Assembly (NCBI GenBank): GCA_034429195.1
Contig: DAOUGQ010000021.1
Coordinates: forward strand, 1-64,000
Source: UBA4782 sp034429195
GTDB taxonomy: Bacteria > Chloroflexota > Anaerolineae > Anaerolineales > Anaerolineaceae
Length of the DNA stretch: 64,000 bases
Direction of reading: 5' to 3'
The position numbers were made by a program, and so were the translations under genes. Below, in pieces: positions 45,533-54,417 of this stretch (positions are counted from its first letter, which is position 1; every line of letters begins with the position of its first letter). Below the pieces are notes generated by a model. The model was not told where the DNA came from and did no database searches. It worked only from the letters and a program-made list of their open reading frames with translations.

Positions 45533-45735
45533 TCGTTTCAGTACGTTGCCATTCTGGATATACCTATGCCGAGCGTCCATTGCAGGTTCTCATCGAGGGC
45601 GAATGGTGCGATATTATAAAGATAAGGAATGAATGGCGTACACCACAAGGAAGAGCATTCTATGTAATTTGCAATAACGATCAAGAATTCGTTCTAAATT
45701 TCAATGAAAAAACAGAGGAGTGGATCAAGGAATGA
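45517..45735 (+). CDS. Small conserved hypothetical protein, DUF6504-like
   Basis: The 72-residue protein starts at a GTG that overlaps the nucleotidyltransferase end by 16 bases (GGAG lies 11 bases ahead) and overlaps the next start by ATGA, so all three genes form one operon. The sequence RVEWRTPxGR-like core (IRNEWRTPQGRAFYV) is similar to small DUF6504-type proteins, a tentative link. No function is known. Confidence 0.65.
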   Translation: MGDRIVVSVRCHSGYTYAERPLQVLIEGEWCDIIKIRNEWRTPQGRAFYVICNNDQEFVLNFNEKTEEWIKE

Positions 45736-46892
45736 AGGAATCTTATCTCGCTGAACGTATTATTCGCTTAAAACCATCTGGAATTCGGAAATATTTTGAT
45801 ATTTCCGCCACAATTGAAGATGTGATTTCGCTGGGGATCGGTGAACCTGATTTCACTACGCCGCAGCCAATTCTTGATGAAGGTATACGCTCGTTACAGC
45901 GCGGAGAAACTCATTATACTGCCAATTCTGGCATCATCGAATTACGCCGGGCGCTGGCTGCCCATCTGGATCAAAAATATCATGTGATGTATGACCCCAC
46001 CAATGAGGTTGTGATCACCGTGGGTGGCTCTGAAGCGCTCTTTCTTTCTTTATGTGCAATCCTCAACCCAGGGGAAGAAGTCATCATTCCCACCCCCTGT
46101 TTCGTGTCATACCAGGCAGATGTTGAGCTGGCTGGTGGCAAAGTAATTGAGATTCCCAGCCGCATGGAAGATGGATTTGCCCTGGTTCCTGAGAATATCG
46201 AGAAAGCGATCACCCCAAAAACGAAAGCGATTTTTATCGGGTACCCCTGCAATCCTACGGGTGCAGTTGCCAGCCATGAAACCCTGCTGGAGGTTGCCCG
46301 AATTGCAGAGAAATACGATCTGATCGTTATTTCGGATGAAATTTACGACCGCCTGGTTTATGATCACACTCATGTTTGTTTCCCTAGTTTGCCTGGAATG
46401 AAAGAACGTACGATCTTATTAGGTGGTTTTTCCAAAGACTATGCTATGACCGGCTGGCGTGTAGGATATGCCTGTGCCCCGAGAGGTGTTGTTGAAGGAA
46501 TGCTTCGCATCCATCAATATCTGATCATGTCTGCCCCTTCTACCGCGCAGGCTGGTGCCTTGCAGGCTCTGCGGGTTGGTGAAGAATATGTCATGGAAAT
46601 GGTCGAAGAATATGATCGCCGCCGGAAATTAATCGTAAATGGTTTCAACCAGTTGGGATTGCCCACTGTTGAACCAAAAGGAGCTTTTTATTGCTTTCCC
46701 AAAGTAGGTGTAACTGGCTTGGATGATGAGACCTTCTGCACACGATTGCTTCACGAGCAGCATGTGGCAATGATCCCTGGCCATAATTTTGGCGCTGGAG
46801 GTGAAGGGTTTGCCCGGGCTTCATATGCAACGGCATACGAAAAAATCGAACAGGCTCTGGTGAGGATAGAGAAGTTCTTGAAAACGCTATAG
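45732..46892 (+). CDS. Class I/II PLP-dependent aminotransferase
   Basis: The 386-residue enzyme has the fold-type I pattern: ISLGIGEPDFTTPQPI, YPCNPTGAVA, VISDEIYDRLVYD, the PLP lysine in GGFSKDYAMTGWRVGY and the substrate-carboxylate Arg in EGFARASYAT. It is closest in pattern to aspartate/aromatic aminotransferases. The ATG at 45732 overlaps the previous stop (ATGA). A strong terminator follows 12 bp after the stop. Confidence 0.92.
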   Translation: MKESYLAERIIRLKPSGIRKYFDISATIEDVISLGIGEPDFTTPQPILDEGIRSLQRGETHYTANSGIIELRRALAAHLDQKYHVMYDPTNEVVITVGGSEALFLSLCAILNPGEEVIIPTPCFVSYQADVELAGGKVIEIPSRMEDGFALVPENIEKAITPKTKAIFIGYPCNPTGAVASHETLLEVARIAEKYDLIVISDEIYDRLVYDHTHVCFPSLPGMKERTILLGGFSKDYAMTGWRVGYACAPRGVVEGMLRIHQYLIMSAPSTAQAGALQALRVGEEYVMEMVEEYDRRRKLIVNGFNQLGLPTVEPKGAFYCFPKVGVTGLDDETFCTRLLHEQHVAMIPGHNFGAGGEGFARASYATAYEKIEQALVRIEKFLKTL

Positions 46893-46904
46893 GCTTTGAT
46901 GTAT

Positions 46905-46946
46905 AACCCACCATCGTCATCTCATAATAGTGATGGTGGGTTTTCT
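46905..46946 (+). terminator. Rho-independent terminator after the aminotransferase gene
   Basis: AACCCACCATC (46905-46915) pairs with GATGGTGGGTT (46932-46942), an 11-bp stem, then TTC. Confidence 0.85.
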
Positions 46947-47100
46947 ATTGGGGGAATTCGAATGGTACGTTCTTTCAGGTTGGTATTCCAAAGCAATAAC
47001 CAATACGAAGAAAGCTACATAATTATTGTGGATTTTGTGTTTTAGTGGTTATATTATTATTGAGTCCATTACTAATTCCAAAACTTGTGACAAATTCCTA

Positions 47101-47128
47101 TTGACAGAATCCAAAATCTGCGTAGAAT
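47101..47128 (+). promoter_or_regulatory. Promoter of the pyrimidine operon
   Basis: A perfect -35 TTGACA (47101-47106), a 16-bp spacer and a -10 TAGAAT (47123-47128, five of six). Transcription would begin near 47135, giving a leader of about 135 bases before pyrC. Confidence 0.65.
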
Positions 47129-47220
47129 TGTTTCGATATGTGTACGAGAGTTGTAATCAAAAAAATTATTCCACCAGCCCGAAGCAAAGAGTCTTCTGGC
47201 GTTACCAACGTTTTGTTAAC

Positions 47221-47249
47221 AGAGAGCCTTTTATAGGCTCTCTTTTTTT
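47221..47249 (+). terminator. Leader terminator (attenuator) directly upstream of pyrC
   Basis: AGAGAGCCT (47221-47229) and AGGCTCTCT (47235-47243) form a perfect 9-bp stem with a 5-base loop, then a run of T to 47249. It lies between the promoter and the pyrC start at 47269 with no gene in between, so premature termination must be controlled for pyrC to be expressed. Confidence 0.75.
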
Positions 47250-47268
47250 GCCTGTTTACGGAAGGATA

Positions 47269-48354
47269 ATGAAAACTCTTACTCTCCCCGGACTGATAGA
47301 CCCGCATGTTCACATGCGCGAACCTGGCGGCACCCACAAAGAAGATTGGGATAGCGGTACTGCTGCTGCACTCGCTGGTGGTTTCACTACCATCCTTGCC
47401 ATGCCCAATACAAAACCACCTGTAACCGATGCTGAAACTCTGACCTCTACTTTAACCATTGCACAAAGTAAAGCCCGTTGCGATTTCGGACAATACCTGG
47501 GGGCAGGAGCAGATAACACCACCTCCGTTTCAGCCAATGCCTTCCACAGCGCAGGGTTAAAAATGTACCTCGACCAAACTTACGGGCCTTTACGTCTGGA
47601 TGATATGACTGATTGGATGGCACATCTTCAAGCCTGGCCAAAGAATATGCCCGTTTGTGCGCACTGTGAAGGGACAAGCCTGGCAGCTGTGATCTTATTG
47701 GCAGAACTCACACAACACCCGGTACACCTCTGCCATGTTTCACGTCGTGAAGAGATCCTGCTCATCAAAGCAGCTAAGCAAAAAGGTATACCCATCACCT
47801 GCGAAGTCACACCGCATCACCTCTTCCTGAGCGAAGATGATATACCCGCTATTGGCAACGGACGCAGCGAAGTACGTCCCCAATTGGCTACCAGACAGGA
47901 TGTGCAGGCACTCTGGGATAATTTGGATGTGATCGATTGTTTTGCCACTGATCATGCCCCACACACTCTGGCAGAAAAAGACGGTGAAATACCTGCACCC
48001 GGATTCCCCGGACTTGAAACCTGCATCCCGTTGTTACTCACTGCAGCTTCTCAAAACCGTTTATCGATAGAAGATATTATCCTGCGATGTCACATTAATC
48101 CACAACGAATATTCCACCTACCCGAACAGCCTGAAACACGTGTGGAAATCGATCTGCAGGGAAAATACACCATCCAGGCAAAGGACATGTTCTCACGTTG
48201 TGGTTGGACACCTTATGAAGGTATGCAGGTGAAGGGCAGGGTAAAACAAGTTGTCTTGCGTGATCAGGTAGTTTATGAAGCTGGAAAAGTACTGGCAAAT
48301 CCCGGCATCGGGCGGAATGTCCGTCCTCCAATTCTTAATTTCACAAAATCTTAA
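47269..48354 (+). CDS. pyrC: Dihydroorotase
   Basis: The 361-residue enzyme has the metal-binding LIDPHVHMREPGG (H13 and H15), AHCEG, VHLCHVSRREE, CEVTPHHLFLS and FATDHAPHT (catalytic Asp). It cyclises N-carbamoyl-L-aspartate to dihydroorotate, the third step of UMP synthesis. The open frame runs back to 47026 but crosses the leader terminator; the ATG at 47269 with GGAAGGATA ahead is the true start. It is the first gene of pyrC-pyrB-pyrFE. Confidence 0.92.
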   Translation: MKTLTLPGLIDPHVHMREPGGTHKEDWDSGTAAALAGGFTTILAMPNTKPPVTDAETLTSTLTIAQSKARCDFGQYLGAGADNTTSVSANAFHSAGLKMYLDQTYGPLRLDDMTDWMAHLQAWPKNMPVCAHCEGTSLAAVILLAELTQHPVHLCHVSRREEILLIKAAKQKGIPITCEVTPHHLFLSEDDIPAIGNGRSEVRPQLATRQDVQALWDNLDVIDCFATDHAPHTLAEKDGEIPAPGFPGLETCIPLLLTAASQNRLSIEDIILRCHINPQRIFHLPEQPETRVEIDLQGKYTIQAKDMFSRCGWTPYEGMQVKGRVKQVVLRDQVVYEAGKVLANPGIGRNVRPPILNFTKS

Positions 48355-48381
48355 TTCAATCTATTTATTAAGGAGTTTCAA

Positions 48382-49374
48382 ATGTCACCCCATACCCCAA
48401 GAATAGTTCGCAAAAGTCCATATTTACCCTTTGGCGACCAAAAAACAGCACCTTTCTACGGCAAAGACATCTTATCCGTCAAGCAGTTCAAACGCAACGA
48501 CCTGGAATACATTTTTGGTGTTGCACATGAAATGGCAGGCATGGTTCGCCGGGTAGGAACCTTTGACCTGTTGAAGGGAAAGATATTAGCCAATCTGTTC
48601 TATGAACCGTCAACCCGCACCTCAGCATCCTTTACTGCAGCAATGGAACGATTGGGTGGCAGCGTTATCCCGATCAACGAAGTACGGTATTCTTCTGTTT
48701 CAAAGGGCGAGTCACTACCCGATACTATCCGTACCCTCGAAGCCTACGCTGATGTTATCGTACTGCGCCACCCCGAAGTAGGCTCAGCGGCACTGGCAGC
48801 AAAATATGCCCGAAAACCAATCATCAACGCTGGTGATGGTGTAGGAGAACATCCCACCCAGGCACTACTCGATCTCTTTACCATAATGGAAGAAATGAAC
48901 CGTGTGGATGGTTTGACGATCACCATGGTGGGCGATCTAAAGTACGGTCGGACTGTTCACTCTCTGGCACGTTTACTGACGCTTTTCGATGTCAAGATCA
49001 ACTACGTTTCGCCAGAAATTCTACCCATGCCGGAAGAAGTTGTAAAAGAAGTTGAAGCAAAAGGTACTCCTCAAATGCATTACACCACTCTGGAAGAAGC
49101 TTTGCCAGAAAGTGATGTGGTTTATGTAACCCGTGTACAAAAAGAACGCTTCACGGATGAAAAAGAATACGAAAAAGTTAAGGGTAGTTATATTATCAGC
49201 CCCGAGACATTGAAGACCGCCAAAGATGACATGATCGTGATGCATCCACTACCACGTGTTGGCGAGATCAGTATGGAACTCGATGACGATCCACGTGCAG
49301 CTTATTTCCGCCAGGTTGAATACGGTCTTTATGTCCGTATGGCTTTACTGGCGATCGTTTTAGGAAAAGCATAG
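48382..49374 (+). CDS. pyrB: Aspartate carbamoyltransferase catalytic chain
   Basis: The 330-residue enzyme has the carbamoyl-phosphate site FYEPSTRTSASFTAAMERLG, EHPTQALLDLFT, MVGDLKYGRTVHSLA and HPLPRVGEI. It joins carbamoyl phosphate and aspartate, the committed pyrimidine step. It starts 27 bp after pyrC with AAGGAGTTTCAA as Shine-Dalgarno. No regulatory chain (PyrI) gene is present. Confidence 0.94.
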   Translation: MSPHTPRIVRKSPYLPFGDQKTAPFYGKDILSVKQFKRNDLEYIFGVAHEMAGMVRRVGTFDLLKGKILANLFYEPSTRTSASFTAAMERLGGSVIPINEVRYSSVSKGESLPDTIRTLEAYADVIVLRHPEVGSAALAAKYARKPIINAGDGVGEHPTQALLDLFTIMEEMNRVDGLTITMVGDLKYGRTVHSLARLLTLFDVKINYVSPEILPMPEEVVKEVEAKGTPQMHYTTLEEALPESDVVYVTRVQKERFTDEKEYEKVKGSYIISPETLKTAKDDMIVMHPLPRVGEISMELDDDPRAAYFRQVEYGLYVRMALLAIVLGKA

Positions 49375-49403
49375 TCAAATCTACTTATCTACAGGAGGTT
49401 TTC

Positions 49404-50834
49404 ATGAGTGCATTCTTTACCGTGCTCGAAGAGCGGGCAAAACAAACAGGTTCCCTTTTATGTGTCGGGCTTGATCCTCACCCCGCAGATTTGCCTGCTC
49501 AAACAGCCCTGGCAGCGCGCGATTTTTGCCTGCGTCTGATCGAAAAAACAGCTGATGTGGCGCTGGCATACAAACCCAATGCAGCATTCTTTGAGATCTA
49601 TGGAGCAGAAGGATGGAAAGCGCTTGCAGAAGTAATCGCAGCAGCACCGCATGGTACCCCTATGATATTGGATGCAAAACGGGGAGATATATCCTCCACA
49701 GCAGATGCATATGCCAAAGCAGCTTTTGAAATGCTCAAAGCACAGTGCATTACCTTGAGCCCTTACCTGGGGCATGACAGTCTGCAGCCGTTCATCAAAG
49801 ATCCAGAAAAAGGTGTTTTCCTGTTGTGTAAGACATCGAACCCTGGTTCAGGTGATCTGCAGGATATCACCCTGGCGGGCGAGAATTACCCTCTCACTTT
49901 GTATGAAAAAGTAGCAAAACTTGCCACGCAGTGGAATACCACCAACAACATCGGCCTGGTAGTCGGTGCGACCCATCCTAATGCGTTACGCAGAGTACGT
50001 CAGGCAGCTCCCGACCTGTGGATCCTGGCGCCTGGCGTAGGCGCACAGGGAGGTGACCTGCAGGCAGCTCTGAAAGCTGGTTTGCGCAGCGATGGATTGG
50101 GGATGCTCATACCGGTTTCGCGCGGTGTGGCTCGCGACGCTGATCCACATGCCGCTGCGAAGAAGCTGATGGACGAGATCAATAAAGAACGGAAAGTTGT
50201 CATCAGCCAGGTTGTTCTGGCTGAAAAAGAACCTGCTGTCCCACCTGCCCTGGCAGAAGGGCTGCTGCAGGCAGGCTGCATCCGCTTCGGAAACTTCACC
50301 CTGAAATCGGGGTTGCAGTCGCCCATTTACATCGATCTGCGTCAACTGGTCACGTATCCAAAACTGCTGGCTGAAGTTGCTTCTGCATACATTCCTTTAC
50401 TGAAGGGTTTGAAATATGATCGGCTGGCAGCTCTACCTTACGCTGCTCTCCCCATCGCTACAGCCATATCCTTGCAAACTGGCGAGCCCATGCTTTATCC
50501 ACGCAAGGAAGTAAAAGACTATGGCACAAAAGCGGAAATTGAGGGAGAATATAAAGAAGGCGAGAAAGTAGTAGTGATTGACGACCTGACCACTACAGGT
50601 GGCAGCAAATTTGAAGCCATCGAAAAACTGACCGCTGCCGGATTGAAAGTAGAAGATGTGGTGGTACTGGTTGACCGCCAATCTGGTGCGGCGGAAGCAC
50701 TGCAGCAGGCAGGGATCAAACTCCATGCTGTGCTGACATTATCTCGCCTGATCGATTACTGGGAAAAAACCAATCGTATTCCTGCAGGACAGATCCAGGC
50801 CGTACGTGAATTTCTGAAGATGCAGCCAGGATAA
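49404..50834 (+). CDS. Fused orotidine-5'-phosphate decarboxylase / orotate phosphoribosyltransferase
   Basis: The 476-residue fusion has a type 2 OMP decarboxylase in residues ~1-265 (LLCVGLDPHPADLP, ILDAKRGDISSTA catalytic Asp-Lys-Asp, GVGAQGGDLQAAL) and an orotate phosphoribosyltransferase in ~285-476 (LKSGLQSPIYIDLRQLV, PRPP loop VVVIDDLTTTGGSKFEA). Together they convert orotate to UMP. The PyrF-PyrE order is the reverse of eukaryotic UMP synthase. AGGAGG precedes the ATG; it is 29 bp after pyrB. Confidence 0.93.
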   Translation: MSAFFTVLEERAKQTGSLLCVGLDPHPADLPAQTALAARDFCLRLIEKTADVALAYKPNAAFFEIYGAEGWKALAEVIAAAPHGTPMILDAKRGDISSTADAYAKAAFEMLKAQCITLSPYLGHDSLQPFIKDPEKGVFLLCKTSNPGSGDLQDITLAGENYPLTLYEKVAKLATQWNTTNNIGLVVGATHPNALRRVRQAAPDLWILAPGVGAQGGDLQAALKAGLRSDGLGMLIPVSRGVARDADPHAAAKKLMDEINKERKVVISQVVLAEKEPAVPPALAEGLLQAGCIRFGNFTLKSGLQSPIYIDLRQLVTYPKLLAEVASAYIPLLKGLKYDRLAALPYAALPIATAISLQTGEPMLYPRKEVKDYGTKAEIEGEYKEGEKVVVIDDLTTTGGSKFEAIEKLTAAGLKVEDVVVLVDRQSGAAEALQQAGIKLHAVLTLSRLIDYWEKTNRIPAGQIQAVREFLKMQPG

Positions 50835-50848
50835 GAAACCGGGTATAA

Positions 50849-51655
50849 ATGAAAACAACTGCCTACCGTACTGATAATGAGGGATGGATACTTGCTGTCA
50901 CCCTGATCGTTCTGGTGATCGCTGGGATCATTGCAGCAGGTCCAACACTATGTATTGCCCCCATCCTGGTATTACTGATGATCGGGCTTGCCTATGCAAT
51001 GAATCAATCATCCCATCATGATCTGTTACGACGGGCAAAAAAGGTTTCTTCGCAAACCAGCCCACAACTGAACTTGCTGGTTCATGAGTGCCAGGAACGG
51101 CTGGATCCAGGTGAGCTGGATGTATTCGTCGTTCCCAGCCGGCAGTTGAATGCATATACCTTTGGGTTTAACCCACCTCGGGCAGTGGTGCTTTACAGCT
51201 CATTGCTCGAGGTGATGGATGCTGATGAATTAAAATTCATCGTCGGGCACGAGATGGGTCATGTGGCATTGGGTCATACCTGGTTGAATACGCTATTGGG
51301 TGGGATGGCGGGTGTACCTGTAAGTCTTGGGGCAGCAGTGGTGCTCACCTTTGCTTTTCGCTGGTGGAACCGTGCCTGCGAATACTCGGCTGACCGGGCT
51401 GGTTTGCTCGCCTGCGGTGACCCACGCAAGGCTACCACAGCAATGGTCAAGCTGGTCGCAAGAGACGCCGACACCCCTGCAGAAGTAGCCATGGTTTTAA
51501 AAGCACTGGACAGGCAAGACGATGATATTGGAAATGTCCTGGCGGAGTCTATGGCAACCCATCCCATGCTTATCAAGCGGATCAATGCGGTCAATGCATA
51601 TGCTCGCAGCGCAGAGTACCAGCATATCTTGCAGCAGGTGAGCAGAAAATACTGA
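50849..51655 (+). CDS. M48 family membrane metalloprotease
   Basis: The 268-residue protein has two N-terminal hydrophobic segments (about 11-50), then a zinc peptidase domain with VGHEMGHVALGHTW (HExxH) and CEYSADRAGLLAC (third ligand Glu... SAD). It resembles HtpX/Ste24-type proteases that clear damaged membrane proteins. It begins 14 bp after the pyrFE stop, so it is probably on the same transcript, though no metabolic link is known. Confidence 0.87.
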   Translation: MKTTAYRTDNEGWILAVTLIVLVIAGIIAAGPTLCIAPILVLLMIGLAYAMNQSSHHDLLRRAKKVSSQTSPQLNLLVHECQERLDPGELDVFVVPSRQLNAYTFGFNPPRAVVLYSSLLEVMDADELKFIVGHEMGHVALGHTWLNTLLGGMAGVPVSLGAAVVLTFAFRWWNRACEYSADRAGLLACGDPRKATTAMVKLVARDADTPAEVAMVLKALDRQDDDIGNVLAESMATHPMLIKRINAVNAYARSAEYQHILQQVSRKY

Positions 51656-51704
51656 TATAGAAAATGTACAGGGGGAACCTTATCGTCGATGTTTGAGATA
51701 TCAT

Positions 51705-52035
51705 TTAAAAAGATTTTTTCATCATAAACCCAGGGGAAAATTCCCAGTTGGGATCGTCACTAATGGTCCATTGTTGAGTAAACGCCAGGTTCGGAACATT
51801 CCGGCAATCAATCTCCAGGGTGTTCGCCTGGGTTAGCATTTGGTCAGCCAAGCAATCCAGGTCTTCATATAAGTTTTCCTGGTGGATTTGACCGGAAAGG
51901 TCGCTGGTTGATGCAGGGTTATGGGTCAGGTCGATCGAGAATGCTGATGTTGGCTCCACCGTGGGGGTAGGTTTTGGAGTAGGGGAAGGTTCAAGAAGGG
52001 GTCAAGACAACAGTTTCACTCGGAGGTAATGTATC
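51705..52035 (-). pseudogene. Fragment of a secreted/lipoprotein gene with a frameshift
   Basis: The 84-codon minus frame ends FSPGFMMKKSF. Upstream it continues as PSPTPKPTPTVEPT, a Thr-Pro linker, but is broken near 52003 by a one-base shift; in the shifted frame it resumes SSIDTLPPSETVVLTP. A gene with Thr-Pro linker and short C-terminal domain seems to have decayed. The 5' end cannot be placed and overlaps a small plus-strand gene. Confidence 0.5.
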
Positions 52036-52036
52036 G

Positions 52037-52207
52037 ATGGAGGAAGGAATATTCACCATCTGGGTTGGGTATGGATTTTTCGCATTAGCTGTTCATGCAG
52101 CTGCCATCAATACTATCGCCTCAAAACCTAATGCAGCTCTCGTCGTCAGTTATATCTTCATTTTTTCCTCCCTCATCGGTTTTTCTTTTACACTCTGGGG
52201 TTTTTAA
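52037..52207 (+). CDS. 56-residue two-span membrane protein
   Basis: A complete small frame reads MEEGIFTIWVGYGFFALAVH and ends with a second hydrophobic segment FIFSSLIGFSFTLWGF. GGAGGT lies about ten bases ahead of the ATG. Two membrane spans linked by a short polar loop are clear. It is not in a recognised family. Confidence 0.5.
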   Translation: MEEGIFTIWVGYGFFALAVHAAAINTIASKPNAALVVSYIFIFSSLIGFSFTLWGF

Positions 52208-52272
52208 GGGGATAGTTTTTGAATGGTGGAGAGCAATTCATAAGCAAAGAAGAACTACCCCTTCCATCTAAA

Positions 52273-52402
52273 CCCTCTCCATTTTGAAAAGCGAAAATGG
52301 AGAGGGAATCTGGCACCTTCCCCTAAATCTAGATTTTTAAATTTGGGGGAAGGTTGGGAAAGGAGTCATGAGTTTATTTATTAATTCTTTGTTTTCTATG
52401 GT
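52273..52402. repeat. Dispersed inverted-repeat element, copy 1
   Basis: A perfect 13-bp inverted repeat (52273-52285 with 52294-52306, CCCTCTCCATTTT) is followed by a second imperfect one built on CCTTCCCC/GGGGGAAGG (52316-52353) and by AGGAGTCATGAG with a T-rich end. The right ~100 bp recur at 61906-62012. It lies just downstream of the convergent ends of two gene sets. Confidence 0.65.
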
Positions 52403-52418
52403 TTTTAATTCTTCTTGA

Positions 52419-53144
52419 TTATTCCGTCGCACGTGTCTTCAATAAATTAATCAGCACATCCAGGAATGGATTATTCGCCGCAGTGGTTCTTGCGGTTGTA
52501 GTGGTTGTATCAGTTCCATCTGTCTGAGTGCCAGCACCTGGCATGACCCCACCCATTCCCATTTCACTGCCACTGGGCATACCCGTACCGCCACCCATTC
52601 CGCCCGTCATACCGCCGGGACCACCAAATCCTCCACCCATATCCCCGCCAGGGAATACCATATCCCCTCCAGGAAATCCTGTATCATTCCCTGGCATTTG
52701 ATCCATGGAAGCACCTGGAGTACTGCTTACACCTGGTCCTAAACCCATAGTTACACCCAGGTCACTGGCGATTGTTTTCATATCTTGACCGGAGAGATCC
52801 ATTGCATTGATCGCCTGTAATTGGGCAGTGGTTAATGTATCCTGGATCTGTTGGTCGAGAGCTTCCATTTCTGCATCTGAAATAGTGTCACTGCTACTGA
52901 AGACTTTGACACCCTTCCACAAAGGCAGCAATTCCTTTGCCTGTTCAGCAGTTACAGCATTATCAGTACCTTCGAGCTTCAAAATACCGATAGCAAGTTT
53001 AGTTTCTAGCGTCATGGTTGAAGCATCCATCGTGCCAGAAGTCTGGGCAATTACCTTGTTACCCAAAAACATAACATATACGAATACACCAGCAGCAACC
53101 ACAATCACCGCAGCAAGAATTATCCAGATATATTTCTTTTTCAT
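52419..53144 (-). CDS. Exported Gly/Met-rich protein with LTxxQ motif
   Basis: The 241-residue protein has an N-terminal membrane anchor (IWIILAAVIVVAAGVFVYVM), a helical domain (residues ~45-130) with LTTAQLQAI (104-112), and a long low-complexity tail of PGGDM/GGMGG repeats ending TTTTTARTTAANNPFLD. LTxxQ is the signature of Spy/CpxP-type envelope chaperones; the match here is short and inferential. It is the last gene of the HlyD-MacB operon, 31 bp after the permease. Confidence 0.7.
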   Translation of the reverse strand: MKKKYIWIILAAVIVVAAGVFVYVMFLGNKVIAQTSGTMDASTMTLETKLAIGILKLEGTDNAVTAEQAKELLPLWKGVKVFSSSDTISDAEMEALDQQIQDTLTTAQLQAINAMDLSGQDMKTIASDLGVTMGLGPGVSSTPGASMDQMPGNDTGFPGGDMVFPGGDMGGGFGGPGGMTGGMGGGTGMPSGSEMGMGGVMPGAGTQTDGTDTTTTTARTTAANNPFLDVLINLLKTRATE

Positions 53145-53175
53145 CTTTTACTTTCCTTTTCTTCTTCGCTTTTGC

Positions 53176-54417
53176 TTATTCATGTCTGAGTGCAACAATA
53201 GGATCCAGTTGTGCAGCTTTGTGAGCTGGCAGGTATCCAAAGAAAATACCAATGAGCGCAGCAGAGCAGAATGACAAAATAATCGAGAAACTGGAAATTA
53301 CTGTACGCATTCCGCTCAATGAGCCAAACAACCAGGAGCCAACGACCCCTGCGATCACACCAATCACCCCTCCGAGTAAACTTAACATCAAGGCTTCAAG
53401 CAAAAACTGGGTTTGAATATCGCCAGGGGTGGCGCCCACTGCCTGCCGCAATCCGATTTCACGCGTGCGCTCAGTGACACTTACCAACATGATATTCATG
53501 ATCCCAATGCCACCCACAATAAGGGAAACACCAGCCACCCATCCCAACAATGTACGGAATGATGAAGTGGTTGATTCCTGGGTTTCGATAATGTCATCCT
53601 GTGTGGTGATGCTGAAATCCGCTGTATCCACGGTCACCTCGTGCCTGTTGACCAGCAGTAAGGTGATCTGTTGGACTACTGCATCCATCTGGTCTTTATC
53701 TTTAACGGATACAATAATCATCCGTACATCGTCACCCATGATACGGGCGAATTGGGATGGTGTGAATTTTTTAAATACAACTGAAATGGGGGTGTAGATC
53801 TGTTCATCGTAATCTGTACCCGAGGATAACCCTTTGGGTGCAAGAACCCCTATCACGGTTAGTTTAGTATTGCCAACCGTAATATATTGGCCAATCGGAT
53901 CGGTACCCGAATCGCCAAATAATTCATCTGCAATAGATGAACCTAACACCACTACTTTACGGGTGTTGTCCATCTCATCCTGGGTGAAATATCGTCCGGT
54001 GGCAACCTCAACTTCACGCACGGTAGGGTAGTCAATCGTAGTACCAACTACGGTGACATCAGAAAGGGTTGTTCCATCAAACTTGATGGTTTCACTGGCT
54101 GATTGTTCCACTGAAACACCCGCAATACCGCTGATCTTTTCACTGATGGCGGTTGCATCATCATATTTCAATCCACCTGAAGAACTGCTGGGTCCCATGG
54201 AAGGACCTCCCCGAGTGAAAGCGGTCGAAATGAATATCAGATTGGAACCCAATCCATTGATGGCTTCAGAAATAGTAGCCTCAGTACCCGCGCTGACCGC
54301 GATCATAATGATGACCGCTGCAACACCAATAATGACACCCAGCATGGTCAATAGTGAACGTAATTTATTGGAAAGCAGACTTTTCCAAGCTACTTTCGAA
54401 ACTTCACGGTAGTTCAT
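53176..54417 (-). CDS. MacB-like ABC transporter permease
   Basis: The 413-residue protein starts AWKSLLSNKLRSLLTMLGVI, the usual MacB/FtsX-type lead into TM1, has a ~200-residue extracytoplasmic domain and ends with three spans (GGIGIMNIMLVSVTERTREI, EALMLSLLGGVIG, and the last near residue 380) and PIVALRHE. It pairs with the ATPase upstream, which overlaps by ATGA. MacB-type transporters move periplasmic or outer-leaflet substrates mechanically, without a channel through the membrane. Confidence 0.9.
   Translation of the reverse strand: MNYREVSKVAWKSLLSNKLRSLLTMLGVIIGVAAVIIMIAVSAGTEATISEAINGLGSNLIFISTAFTRGGPSMGPSSSSGGLKYDDATAISEKISGIAGVSVEQSASETIKFDGTTLSDVTVVGTTIDYPTVREVEVATGRYFTQDEMDNTRKVVVLGSSIADELFGDSGTDPIGQYITVGNTKLTVIGVLAPKGLSSGTDYDEQIYTPISVVFKKFTPSQFARIMGDDVRMIIVSVKDKDQMDAVVQQITLLLVNRHEVTVDTADFSITTQDDIIETQESTTSSFRTLLGWVAGVSLIVGGIGIMNIMLVSVTERTREIGLRQAVGATPGDIQTQFLLEALMLSLLGGVIGVIAGVVGSWLFGSLSGMRTVISSFSIILSFCSAALIGIFFGYLPAHKAAQLDPIVALRHE

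Noticed and set aside
47026..47268. Upstream extension of the dihydroorotase frame by 81 codons
   Set aside because: The extension crosses the promoter and leader terminator and does not resemble any dihydroorotase; the family N-terminus begins at 47269.
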